Origin: Streptomyces sp. NRRL B-1347
GTDB taxonomy: Bacteria > Actinomycetota > Actinomycetes > Streptomycetales > Streptomycetaceae
NCBI RefSeq assembly: GCF_000720325.1
Contig: NZ_JOJM01000019.1
Location: 95,290-159,289 of the forward strand
Length of the DNA: 64,000 nucleotides
Direction of reading: 5' to 3'
Shown: piece by piece, positions 1-7,432 of the stretch
How the letters are laid out: every line of letters begins with the position of its first letter
Numbering within the stretch: position 1 is the stretch's first letter
The notes under the pieces: generated by a model
Database searches by the model: none
Told to the model about the DNA's origin: nothing
What the model saw: only the letters and a program-made list of their open reading frames with translations
Position numbers and translations under genes: made by a program

Positions 1-899
1 AGGTCGGAACGGCCCACGCCAGGGGGCGAGTCCGGACGGCCGGACGTGAGCTTGTCGATGGCGACCGCGCCGAGCAGCGACTGCACGCTGCACACCAGCG
101 TGATGGTGAGCACGGCCGCCACCAGGCCGAGCGCGGGCCCTTCGGGCAGCCCGGCGAGCGCGTGGCTGCGCCAGGACGGCAGGTCGACCTTGTCCAGCTG
201 CAGCGCGGCGAAGCCCGCGAGCCCCGTGGCGGCGGCCACGGCCACCAGCGGCGCGGGCAGGACACGCGCGGCGCGCCCCGCGCGTCCGGGAATGCGCGGC
301 CAGAGCAGCAGCAGGAGGAGCGTCAGGAGGCTGATCGACAGGGCCGCCGGGCGCAGCTCGGTCAACTGGGCGGGCAGTGCGCGGAGGTTGTCGATCACGG
401 CGCTCTGCGGGGTGCCGCCGAGGACGATGTGCAGCTGGGCGATGGCGATGGTGACGCCGATCCCGGCGAGCATGCCGTGCACGACGGCGGGGCTGACGGC
501 GAGGGCCGTGCGGGCCACGTGCAGACAGCCGAGGCCCACCTGGGTGATGCCGGCGAGGACGGTGATCGCGCAGGTGGTGCGCCAGCCGTAGCGCTGGATG
601 AGGTCGGCGGTGACGACGGTGAGTCCGGCGGCGGGGCCGCTGACCTGGAGCGGGGAGCCGGCGAGGCGGCCTCCGACGATGCCGCCGACGGCCGCGGCGA
701 CGAGGCCGGCCTGGAGGGGCGCCCCGGTGGCGAGGGCGATGCCCAGTGACAGGGGCAGCGCGATGAGGAACACGGCGATCGACGCGGAGAGGTCGGCGCC
801 CGCGATGCGGAAGGCTCGGCGCGGCGGTGGCGCGTGCGGTTGCCGGGCGCTTGCGGCTTGGGCCGAGTCGGTGGCGCGTGGGGGGACGCTGGCAGACAT
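1..899 (-). CDS. SulP-family anion transporter, C-terminal part cut off by the window edge
   Basis: The reverse strand reads from ATG at 899 to base 1 without a stop, so the gene is partial: about 299 residues are present. After a polar N-terminus of about 35 residues come several hydrophobic segments, the first around residues 38-58 (start SIAVFLIALPLSLGIALATG), then Gly/Pro-rich turns such as GSPLQVSGPAAGLTVV. The pattern of an early LPLSLGIA segment and a GPAAGLTV segment is typical of SulP permeases, which move sulfate, bicarbonate or other anions across the cytoplasmic membrane. Many actinobacterial members carry a C-terminal STAS or carbonic-anhydrase domain. That part lies outside the window, so the substrate cannot be judged. 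It is divergent from the deacetylase-like gene, with about 290 bp between the starts. Confidence 0.85.
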   Translation of the reverse strand, partial: MSASVPPRATDSAQAASARQPHAPPPRRAFRIAGADLSASIAVFLIALPLSLGIALATGAPLQAGLVAAAVGGIVGGRLAGSPLQVSGPAAGLTVVTADLIQRYGWRTTCAITVLAGITQVGLGCLHVARTALAVSPAVVHGMLAGIGVTIAIAQLHIVLGGTPQSAVIDNLRALPAQLTELRPAALSISLLTLLLLLLWPRIPGRAGRAARVLPAPLVAVAAATGLAGFAALQLDKVDLPSWRSHALAGLPEGPALGLVAAVLTITLVCSVQSLLGAVAIDKLTSGRPDSPPGVGRSD

Positions 900-1193
900 T
901 TTCCCGTCTCCTCCGGGGCGGCGCGGTCGCGGAACAGGTGGGCCTCCGACGGGCTGCCGGAGGGCGGATCGCGGCCGTGGGTCACGGCGTTGCAGCGGCG
1001 GGATGACTCAACTCTCGGTAAACGAATCGTAATGCAGAGTAAAGGTCACGGCAGGATTTTCGACGCAAATGGGGCAACTGATCACTCTGATGAGTGAATA
1101 ACCCTATTCGTCGGCTTGTCGTAACACGGCTTCCGTACCTCTGTGCGAAGTTGCTCGGGTTCTGTCCCGATTCGTACGGAAGTAGGTGGGCGG
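900..1193. promoter_or_regulatory. Divergent intergenic region between SulP gene and deacetylase-like lipoprotein
   Basis: This 294-bp gap holds the start regions of two divergent genes. Positions 1010-1110 are AT-richer than the surroundings (for example TAAACGAATCGTAATGC near 1019), which suits promoters. No hexamer pair is convincing enough to place exactly. A GTAGGTGGG stretch just before 1194 is the only ribosome-site-like sequence for the rightward gene. Confidence 0.4.
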
Positions 1194-2483
1194 ATGGCCG
1201 CCAACCAGAGGACTGCCGCCGCGGCTGGGCTCGCCGCCCTCATGGTCTGCGTCGCGGCTCTGGCCGGGTGCGGGAGTGGCGCGTCCGACACGAAGAAGAG
1301 CGCGCGCGAGGGCGCGCACGGCGCGAAGAAGCCGCCCGGTGCCGCCGCGCCCAAGTCGCCGGTCCGGCTGATCGGCGACGGGTCCACCGCGTTCACCGGC
1401 AAGCAGCCGCTGCTGCCCCGGCCGGAACGCCTTGCACCGGGGCAGAAGCCACCGCAGTTCGTGGTCTTCTCCTGGGACGGCGCGGGCGAGGACGGCCAGA
1501 AGCTCTTCTCGCACTTCCGCAAGGTCGCCAAGCGCAACAACGCGACGATGACCTACTTCCTCAGCGGCGTGTACATGCTCCCGCAGGAGAAGCGCGCTCT
1601 CTACAAGCCGCCGCAGCACCTGGCCGGCAGCTCGGACATCGGCTTCAACGACCGCCAGGGAATCAAGGACACCGTGGACCAGCTCCGCGGCGCCTGGCTC
1701 GAGGGCAACGAGATCGGCACCCACTTCAACGGCCACTTCTGCGGCGAGGGCCGGGGCGTCGGCGAATGGTCCGTCACCGACTGGAAGAGCGAGATCCAGC
1801 AGGCCAAGTCCTTCGTGAAGGCCTGGAAGACGAACACGGGCCTGAAGAGCGCGCTGCCGCTGCCCTTCGACTACGACAAGGAGCTCATCGGCGCCCGCAC
1901 CCCCTGCCTCGAAGGCCGGACGAACTTCATGCGGGCGGCGCGCGAACTGGGCTTCCGCTACGACACCAGTGGCGTGAACAACCAGCTCTGGCCCGAGAAG
2001 AAGGAGGGCCTGTGGGACCTGTCGATGCAGCTCGTCCCCGTCCCCGGGCGCGGCTTCGAGACGCTCACCATGGACTACAACTTCATGGTGAACCAGTCCG
2101 GTTCGACCTCCCAGGGCGATCCGTCCCGGCATGAGCACTGGGGCGACCAGATGCGCGACGGCCTGCTGAAGGGCTTCGACCGCGCCTACTACGGCAACCG
2201 CGCGCCCCTGATCATCGGCAACCACTTCGAGTCCTGGAACGGCGGCACGTACATGCGCGCCATCGAGGAGACCATCGAGCGGGTCTGCACCAAGAGGGAC
2301 GTGCGGTGTGTGTCCTTCCGGCAGCTCGCCGACTGGCTGGACGCCCAGGACCCGCAGGTCCTCGCCAAGCTCACCGAGCTCGGCGTCGGCAAGGCCCCCA
2401 AGGAGGGCTGGCCCGCCTTCCTCTCGGCCCGCCCGGCCCCGGCACCCAAGGGGGTCCCGGGGGCTGAACCGGCCAAGAGGTAG
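1194..2483 (+). CDS. Lipoprotein resembling polysaccharide deacetylase (NodB-like)
   Basis: The predicted product has 429 residues. ATG 1194 is preferred because it places a clean lipoprotein signal at the N-terminus: hydrophobic core and lipobox LAGC with the lipidated Cys at residue 26. The mature part starts with a low-complexity linker. FVVFSWDGAGEDG then occupies the place of NodB motif 1 (usually TFDDG), GTHFNGHFC resembles the metal-binding H-x3-H motif 2, and ARTPC resembles the R-x-P motif 3. This suggests a metal-dependent carbohydrate de-N-acetylase of the cell surface, acting on peptidoglycan or glycan. Only one acidic residue of the usual DD pair is kept, so catalysis is not certain. 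It is a single gene, convergent with the ATPase gene downstream. Confidence 0.75.
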   Translation: MAANQRTAAAAGLAALMVCVAALAGCGSGASDTKKSAREGAHGAKKPPGAAAPKSPVRLIGDGSTAFTGKQPLLPRPERLAPGQKPPQFVVFSWDGAGEDGQKLFSHFRKVAKRNNATMTYFLSGVYMLPQEKRALYKPPQHLAGSSDIGFNDRQGIKDTVDQLRGAWLEGNEIGTHFNGHFCGEGRGVGEWSVTDWKSEIQQAKSFVKAWKTNTGLKSALPLPFDYDKELIGARTPCLEGRTNFMRAARELGFRYDTSGVNNQLWPEKKEGLWDLSMQLVPVPGRGFETLTMDYNFMVNQSGSTSQGDPSRHEHWGDQMRDGLLKGFDRAYYGNRAPLIIGNHFESWNGGTYMRAIEETIERVCTKRDVRCVSFRQLADWLDAQDPQVLAKLTELGVGKAPKEGWPAFLSARPAPAPKGVPGAEPAKR

Positions 2484-2517
2484 CGGCCTGCGGGTCGCGC
2501 GGCCCGCACGCCGCGCG

Positions 2518-2571
2518 GGTGGTGGCCGTGCGGACGGTGGTGGCCGCGCGGGCGGTGGCGGCCGCGTGGGC
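2518..2571. repeat. 18-bp tandem repeat, three copies
   Basis: Three adjacent 18-bp units (2518-2535, 2536-2553, 2554-2571) share a core of GGTGGTGGCCG followed by TGCGG, CGCGG or CGTGG. The array fills most of the short gap between two convergent genes and starts 34 bp after the stop codon of the deacetylase-like gene. It may simply be diverged slippage product, but it fits the pattern of 3'-end arrays seen repeatedly in this window. Confidence 0.7.
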
Positions 2572-2574
2572 CCC

Positions 2575-3555
2575 TCAAGCCGTGGCGACCGCTTCCTCGC
2601 GCAGGACGAAGTCGGGGTCGACCTGGGACGCCAGGTCGGCTCCGGTCCTGGCGTTGCCCCAGCTCTGCGCGTTCTTCAGATGGAAGTGGACCATCTGGCG
2701 CGTGTACCGCTCCCAGTCGCGGTGCTCGTACCGGGCGTCGACGGCGTCCTGAAGCGTCCGCAGGGCGCTGCGGTTGACGTCCTCCAGGAGGGCGAACCGG
2801 GGCGGGCGGCCCTTCTCCATGGCGCGCACCCAGTCCGAGTGCCCGACGGTCACCAGGAGGTCGTCGCCGACCTGCTCGCGCAGGAAGTCGATGTCGTCCT
2901 GGCCCTGGACCTTGTTGCCCACGACCTTCAGGGCCACGCCGAAGTCGTGTGCGTAGTCCCGGTACTGGCGGTAGACGGAGACTCCCTTCCGGGTCGGCTC
3001 GGCGACGAGGAACGTCATGTCGAAGCGGGTGAACATCCCGGAGGCGAAGGAGTCCGAGCCCGCGGTCATGTCGACGACGGCGTACTCGTCACGGCCGTCG
3101 ACCAGGTGGTTCAGACACAGCTCCACCGCTCCGGTCTTGGAGTGGTAGCAGGCGACACCGAGGTCGGCTTCGGTGAACGGCCCGGTGACCATCAAACGCA
3201 CGGCGCCGCCGTCGAGTTCCACCGGCCGCGCGCAGGCGTCGTACACCGGGTTCTGCTCGCGGAGCCGCAGCAGCCGGGAGCCGTCGCCGGGCGGTGTCGT
3301 CTTGATCATCGTCTCGGCGGAGGCGATGCGCGGGTTGGCGCCGCGCAGATAGTCCTTGATCAGCGGCAGGCGCGCGCCCATCGCGGGCAGCTCGGCGGCC
3401 TGCTCGTCGTCGAGGCCGAGCGCGGGGCCGAGGTGCTGGTTGATGTCGGCGTCCACCGCGACGACGGGTGCGCCGATCGCGGCGAGGTGTCGGATGAAGA
3501 GCGAGGACAGCGTGGTCTTGCCGCTGCCGCCCTTCCCCACGAAAGCGATTTTCAT
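2575..3555 (-). CDS. CooC/MinD-type P-loop ATPase
   Basis: The 326-residue product begins MKIAFVGKGGSGKTT, a deviant Walker A with the signature lysine in KGG (residues 8-10) and the P-loop GKT at 12-14. VDADINQHLG follows at about residue 38 as the switch/A' region, and VVDMTAGSD in mid-protein fits Walker B. This is the SIMIBI class fold. CooC members are nickel-insertion or maturation ATPases, and related proteins act in partitioning or as anchor ATPases. No metalloenzyme gene is adjacent, so the partner is unknown. The start codon sits 101 bp from that of the divergent Fic-like gene, so the two may share a promoter region. Confidence 0.8.
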   Translation of the reverse strand: MKIAFVGKGGSGKTTLSSLFIRHLAAIGAPVVAVDADINQHLGPALGLDDEQAAELPAMGARLPLIKDYLRGANPRIASAETMIKTTPPGDGSRLLRLREQNPVYDACARPVELDGGAVRLMVTGPFTEADLGVACYHSKTGAVELCLNHLVDGRDEYAVVDMTAGSDSFASGMFTRFDMTFLVAEPTRKGVSVYRQYRDYAHDFGVALKVVGNKVQGQDDIDFLREQVGDDLLVTVGHSDWVRAMEKGRPPRFALLEDVNRSALRTLQDAVDARYEHRDWERYTRQMVHFHLKNAQSWGNARTGADLASQVDPDFVLREEAVATA

Positions 3556-3647
3556 GGTCGGTTAGCGTAGTGGCGAACCTCGCGGCGGACCGGCCCTTGA
3601 GTGAAGAAGACCACTCCTTCGTGGGGCGGCGGCCGCGAGTGCGTAGG

Positions 3648-3667
3648 GTCGTACTCATGAGTACGAC
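3648..3667. promoter_or_regulatory. Perfect 20-bp palindrome centred on a start codon
   Basis: GTCGTACTCA followed directly by TGAGTACGAC is an exact inverted repeat with no spacer. Its centre lies in the ATG of the Fic-like gene (3657). The hexamer TAGGGT at 3644-3649 lies 7 nt before the ATG, the spacing expected of a -10 box for a leaderless transcript. The palindrome therefore covers the presumed transcription start and could be a repressor operator. It could also be chance symmetry of the start region. Confidence 0.5.
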
Positions 3668-4484
3668 ACCTGATCCGCTGGCTCCCCTGGGCGCCCTGCC
3701 CGGCGTCCCGGAGGCCGTGGACTCCGTGCGCAAGGCCGTGGACCGCGTCTACGGGCACCGGATCATGCGCCGCCGCAGCAACGAGATCACCTCGGAGGCC
3801 GCGCTGCGCGGAGCCCGTGGCTCCGCCGTGCTGTCCGGTGCCGAGTGGGCGCTCGAAGAGGTGCGCAGGCGCAGCGACTTCAGCGGTGACGCCGAGGCGC
3901 GCGTCATGGGCGCCGCGCTGCGGCTCACGGCCGAGGCGGGGCAGCTGCTGTCCATCTGGCGGCAGTCGCCGCTGCGGGTCCTCGCGCGGCTGCACCTGGT
4001 CGCCGCGGCCGACTCGGACGAGGCGGCGGGCCGCCCGCGGCTCGCGGGTGAACCGGTCGACGAGCCCCTGGACGGGCCCCTGTCCGCGCTGGCGCTGCCG
4101 GACGCCGACGAGGTGGCGGGGCGCCTGGAGGGGCTCTCGCGCATCGTCGTCGCGGGCAGTTCGGCGCCCGCCCTGGTGATGGCGTCCGTCGTGCACGGCG
4201 AACTCGCGGTGCTTCGGCCCTTCGGCTCGCACAACGGCCTGGTCGCGCGCGCGGCCGAGCGCGTCGTCCTGGTGGGCAGCGGGCTCGACCCGAAGTCCGT
4301 CTGCCCGGCCGAGGCGGGCCACGCGGAGCTGGGGCGCGACGCCTACGCGGCGGCGCTCGCGGGTTACGCGTCCGGGACGGCGGAGGGAGTCGCTGCCTGG
4401 ATCGCCCACTGCGGCAAGGCCGTTGAGCTGGGCGTCAGGGAGTCGACGGCGGTGTGCGAGGCGCTCCAGCGGGGCGCCGCTTAG
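3657..4484 (+). CDS. Fic-like domain protein (degenerate active site)
   Basis: The product is 275 residues from ATG 3657. An all-helical C-terminal half contains VVHGELAVLRPFGSHNGLVARA, given here only as a description of residues around 178-199. Its spacing recalls the Fic core H-P-F-x-x-G-N-G-R-x-x-R, with PFGSHNGLVAR in the matching place. The catalytic His and the Gly-Asn-Gly-Arg loop are not exact, so AMP transfer is doubtful. In Streptomyces genomes I recall this gene being labelled oxidoreductase, for which I see no support. No Shine-Dalgarno is visible. A TAGGGT hexamer 7 nt upstream suggests a leaderless mRNA. A strong hairpin at 4527-4554 closes the unit. Confidence 0.6.
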   Translation: MSTTPDPLAPLGALPGVPEAVDSVRKAVDRVYGHRIMRRRSNEITSEAALRGARGSAVLSGAEWALEEVRRRSDFSGDAEARVMGAALRLTAEAGQLLSIWRQSPLRVLARLHLVAAADSDEAAGRPRLAGEPVDEPLDGPLSALALPDADEVAGRLEGLSRIVVAGSSAPALVMASVVHGELAVLRPFGSHNGLVARAAERVVLVGSGLDPKSVCPAEAGHAELGRDAYAAALAGYASGTAEGVAAWIAHCGKAVELGVRESTAVCEALQRGAA

Positions 4485-4526
4485 GGCGTGGCCCGGGGGA
4501 GTGTGTGATCGAGCCTGAACAGGGTT

Positions 4527-4554
4527 GCGGCGGTACGAGAATTCGTACCGCCGC
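4527..4554 (+). terminator. Hairpin downstream of the Fic-like gene
   Basis: A perfect 12-bp stem, GCGGCGGTACGA and its complement, encloses a GAAT loop 43 bp after the stop codon. There is no T-tract, as is usual for Streptomyces terminators. Confidence 0.65.
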
Positions 4555-4935
4555 TGGCATGTTCACCGGGTTACCAAGCGTCCTCGAATCATGTGCCCAT
4601 CAGGTCGGGAACTTTGCCCGTCACCTGGTGTGGCTGGCCCGTAATCGACGGGTCGACGTCGCGTGGGTGCTCGATGTCCATGCTTCGGTCCGTGGGGCCA
4701 ATTCTGCGGTTGAAGGTAATCCTCTCGGATGTCCTTGGTCTCGCGGGCCGTTGACTCCTTTGTACTACTGTCCTCCGGGAAGTGGAAGCCCTGACCGCAC
4801 TTCTTTACTTTTAGGTTCAAACAAGGGTGAATCGGGCGCGGCTTTCCGGCCGCCCCTCGGAGCCCGGCCGTACCCCTACGCGCGCGTGCCCGTCGCGCCC
4901 CTTGGAGAGCGCGTGTCGCCTGCGGCGCGGTCGGG
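4555..4935. ncRNA. AT-richer gap between convergent genes; candidate small-RNA locus
   Basis: The 381 bp lie between the 3' ends of two convergent genes, so they need not hold promoters for either. Positions 4690-4830 are clearly AT-richer than the surroundings. On the + strand GAAGTG and CACTTC (about 4780-4803) pair around a 13-nt loop and are followed by TTTACTTTT, a terminator-like end. On the opposite strand TTCACC and TAAAGA form a promoter-like pair with an 18-nt spacer near 4805-4834. From memory, a conserved small RNA named scr3558 was reported next to the matching HAD gene of S. coelicolor. Strand and ends cannot be fixed here. No coding potential of the usual codon bias is apparent. 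Confidence 0.4.
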
Positions 4936-5763
4936 TCAGCCCGCTGCCGCGGTGCGGCGGCGGGTGGCGAACCAGACCAGGCCCGCGGTGGCCGCCGCGG
5001 CTCCCACGGCCGCCGCGGCGACGAGCGCGGGGCGCGGCGGCGCGGGCAGCCGCTGCTTGAGCCGCACCGGGCGGTGGAAATCGAGGATCGGCCACTCGCG
5101 CGCGAGTGCCTCACGGCGCAGCGCCCGGTCGGGGTTGACGGCGTAGGGGTGGCCCACGGACTCCAGCATCGGCATGTCGGTGAACGAGTCGCTGTAGGCG
5201 TAGCAGCGCTCCAGGTCGTACCCCTCCGACTCGGCGAGCTCCTTGATCGCCTCCGCCTTCGTCGGCCCGTACGCGTAGTACTCCACCTCGCCCGTGAAGC
5301 AGCCGTCGGGCCCGACGACCATCCGGGTGGCCACCACCCGGTCCGCGCCGAGCAGTTCGCCGATCGGCTCGACCACCTCGGCGCCCGAGGTGGAGACGAT
5401 GACGACGTCCCGCCCGGCGGTGTGGTGCTGCTCGATGAGCGAGGCGGCCTCGTCGTAGATGATCGGGTCGATCAGGTCGTGCAGGGTCTCGGCGACGATC
5501 TCCTTGACCTGCTGCACGTTCCACCCGCGGCAGAGCGCGGACAGGTACTCGCGCATGCGCTCCATCTGGTCGTGGTCCGCGCCACCGGCGAGGAACACGA
5601 ACTGGGCATATGCGGTACGCAGTACCGCTCTGCGGTTGATCAGGCCGCCTTGGTAGAACGACTTGCTGAAGGTGAGGGTGCTCGACTTCGCAATGACCGT
5701 CTTGTCCAGGTCAAAGAAGGCGGCTGTGCGAGGCAAGGAGTGGTTTTCCACGAGCCCGAGCAT
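4936..5763 (-). CDS. HAD-IB family phosphatase (SerB-like), membrane-anchored C-terminus
   Basis: The 275-residue product has FFDLDKTV with the nucleophile Asp18 and acid Asp20, STSGAE as motif II, a Lys in GPTKAEA, and YSDSFTDMPML as motif III with the Mg-binding aspartates. This is a complete HAD hydrolase of the IB/phosphoserine-phosphatase-like branch. The C-terminus has an Ala/Gly-rich hydrophobic segment (about 242-262) followed by RRR, so the enzyme is probably tail-anchored. The natural substrate is unknown. The orthologue in S. coelicolor is, as I recall, annotated as linked to morphological differentiation. It is divergent from ssd, the first gene of the Tad operon. ATG 5763 is used; GTG 5751 is an alternative. 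Confidence 0.85.
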   Translation of the reverse strand: MLGLVENHSLPRTAAFFDLDKTVIAKSSTLTFSKSFYQGGLINRRAVLRTAYAQFVFLAGGADHDQMERMREYLSALCRGWNVQQVKEIVAETLHDLIDPIIYDEAASLIEQHHTAGRDVVIVSTSGAEVVEPIGELLGADRVVATRMVVGPDGCFTGEVEYYAYGPTKAEAIKELAESEGYDLERCYAYSDSFTDMPMLESVGHPYAVNPDRALRREALAREWPILDFHRPVRLKQRLPAPPRPALVAAAAVGAAAATAGLVWFATRRRTAAAG

Positions 5764-6289
5764 AGGCGCCCACCATTCGGCGTAAGCTGAGGCGCGTGGG
5801 TTTGCCTGAGAAGGCTCTCGGGTACACCATGGAAGTCACGGATCGTTCGCGACCGTGCTAACCCGGTCTGGCTCCTCCCCCCCCCCCGAGTCGGACCGAG
5901 GGGACGACCCCCGCTCTCCCCCCCGGCGGGGGTCGTCGCATGTCCGGATGGGTTTTCTCCCCCGTTTTCCGATCTTGAATGATCGCCTCGCGCCGTCATG
6001 GGCCGTTGTGGCGGCGTCGAGCCGTGCCCAAGATTCATCACTGTGCGTAGTCGTAGCGCTGCGCTGCGGAAGTCGTTCGGGGCCTCACCGGTATGGGTGA
6101 CGGAGATATTCACAGCCAGCGTCTTCTCCACAGTTATTGACCAAGATCCACACGATTTCCGGGATCGCAGCACGCTGATTCCGCTCGTGAAGTTCATGGC
6201 CGGATTCCACTGGCCGGTCTTCGCGGGCTGGGATCCGGATGCGCACAGGAGCGCATTCGAGGACTTGCAGCGAGAGGGGGCTGGAGATC
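5764..6289. promoter_or_regulatory. Long divergent region upstream of ssd, with C11 run and hairpin
   Basis: The 526-bp gap separates the HAD gene and ssd. It contains a run of 11 C at 5877-5887 and an exact 11-bp inverted repeat (GACGACCCCCG at 5903-5913, complement at 5927-5937). Further right is an AT-richer stretch at 6095-6165 with TTGACC at 6137-6142 as a possible -35 box. The hairpin could act as a bidirectional stop or attenuator ahead of the Tad operon. No tRNA or convincing small gene is visible. Confidence 0.4.
5903..5937. terminator. Strong hairpin in divergent region upstream of ssd
   Basis: An 11-bp perfect stem GACGACCCCCG/CGGGGGTCGTC encloses a 13-nt C-rich loop. It lies between two divergent genes, so it is not at the end of either. 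It may insulate the two promoters or attenuate the ssd-tad transcript. Confidence 0.45.
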
Positions 6290-7432
6290 GTGGCCGGAGT
6301 CATTACGGGCGACGCGTCGCCGCCGTCCGACGGGCGGCCCGGCGCACCACTGATCGTCACCGAGGACGCGGACCTGCTGGATGACCTGCTGCGGCTGTGC
6401 GCCGCCGCGGGTGCGCGACCAGAGGTGCACCACGGCGTGCCGGAGCGCGGGGGCGGCAGGGACACCTGGAAATCGGCCCCGCTCGTCCTGGTCGGGGACG
6501 ACGCGGCGGACCGGGTGCGCGGGGCCGCGCGGCGGCGCGGGGTGGTGCTGGTTGGGCGGGATCAGGACGATTCCGACGTATGGCGGCGGGCGGTGGAGAT
6601 CGGCGCGGAGCAGGTCCTCGTCCTGCCGGACGGCGAGCAGTGGCTGGTGGACCGCATCGCGGACGTGGCCGAGGGCGTGGGGCGGCCCGCGCTCACCATC
6701 GGCGTGATCGGGGGCCGGGGCGGTGCCGGAGCCTCCACCCTGGCCTGTGCCCTCGCCGTCACGGCGGCGCGCGCCCGGCGCCGCACCATGCTCATCGACG
6801 CCGACCCGCTGGGCGGCGGGCTCGACGTCCTGCTCGGCGGCGAGGCCGCGGACGGGCTGCGCTGGCCCGCCTTCGCCCAGTCGCGCGGCCGGGTCGGCGG
6901 CGGCGCCCTGGAGGAGTCGCTGCCCCAGCTGCACGACCTGCGGGTGCTCAGCTGGGATCGCGGCGACACCGTGGCCGTGGCCCCGCAGGCGATGCGGGCC
7001 GTCCTCGCCGCGGCCCGAAGGCGCGGCGGCGTGGTGGTCGTGGACCTGCCGCGCCGCGTGGACGAGACGGTGGGGGAGGCGCTGGCCCAGCTCGACCTGG
7101 GCCTCCTGGTGGTGCCGCGCGAGCTGCGCGCGGTGGCCGGGGCCCGCCGAGTCGCGTCGGCCGTGGGCATGGTGCTGCGGGACCTGCGGGCGGTGGCCGC
7201 CACAGGCCGGTCCGGGCGCGGCGCGCTCGACGGCGGTGACGGCCTCGACGCGGGCGAGATCGCACGCCTCCTCCAGCTGCCGCTCGTCGGTGAGCTGCCC
7301 TGGGAGCACGGCCTCGCGGCGGCCCTGGACGGCGGACGGCCACCCGGCGGCCTGGCACGCGGACCGCTTGCCCGGTTCTGCGCCGCCTTCTGGCAGCAGC
7401 TTCCGGTCGACGCCACCGGAGGGCGCGTATGA
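6290..7432 (+). CDS. ssd: Septum-site-determining protein Ssd / TadZ-CpaE-like ATPase
   Basis: The product is about 380 residues from GTG 6290 (ATG 6239 is possible and adds 17). The N-terminal 100 residues resemble an atypical receiver domain (PLIVTEDADLLDDLL). The C-terminal part is a MinD/ParA-type domain opening with GVIGGRGGAGASTLA, a Walker A in which the conserved lysines are replaced, then LIDADPLGGGLD. Such degenerate ParA proteins (TadZ/CpaE) localise Tad pilus machines, and Ssd affects septation in actinobacteria. Its stop overlaps the start of tadA by four bases (ATGA), so it is translationally coupled as the first gene of the operon. Confidence 0.85.
   Translation: MAGVITGDASPPSDGRPGAPLIVTEDADLLDDLLRLCAAAGARPEVHHGVPERGGGRDTWKSAPLVLVGDDAADRVRGAARRRGVVLVGRDQDDSDVWRRAVEIGAEQVLVLPDGEQWLVDRIADVAEGVGRPALTIGVIGGRGGAGASTLACALAVTAARARRRTMLIDADPLGGGLDVLLGGEAADGLRWPAFAQSRGRVGGGALEESLPQLHDLRVLSWDRGDTVAVAPQAMRAVLAAARRRGGVVVVDLPRRVDETVGEALAQLDLGLLVVPRELRAVAGARRVASAVGMVLRDLRAVAATGRSGRGALDGGDGLDAGEIARLLQLPLVGELPWEHGLAAALDGGRPPGGLARGPLARFCAAFWQQLPVDATGGRV

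Noticed and set aside
2308..3570. Long forward frame overlapping the CooC-like gene
   Set aside because: It is antisense to a gene with clear P-loop motifs, and its only support is an open frame.
5877..5887. C11 homopolymer as a phase-variable switch of the ssd operon
   Set aside because: It lies more than 400 bp before the start codon and outside any credible promoter spacer, so an effect cannot be argued. The length could also be a sequencing artefact.
6120..6165. DnaA-box-like TTCTCCACA and nearby elements as an origin
   Set aside because: A single imperfect box without a cluster, dnaA or dnaN. The gene context is the Tad operon, not oriC.
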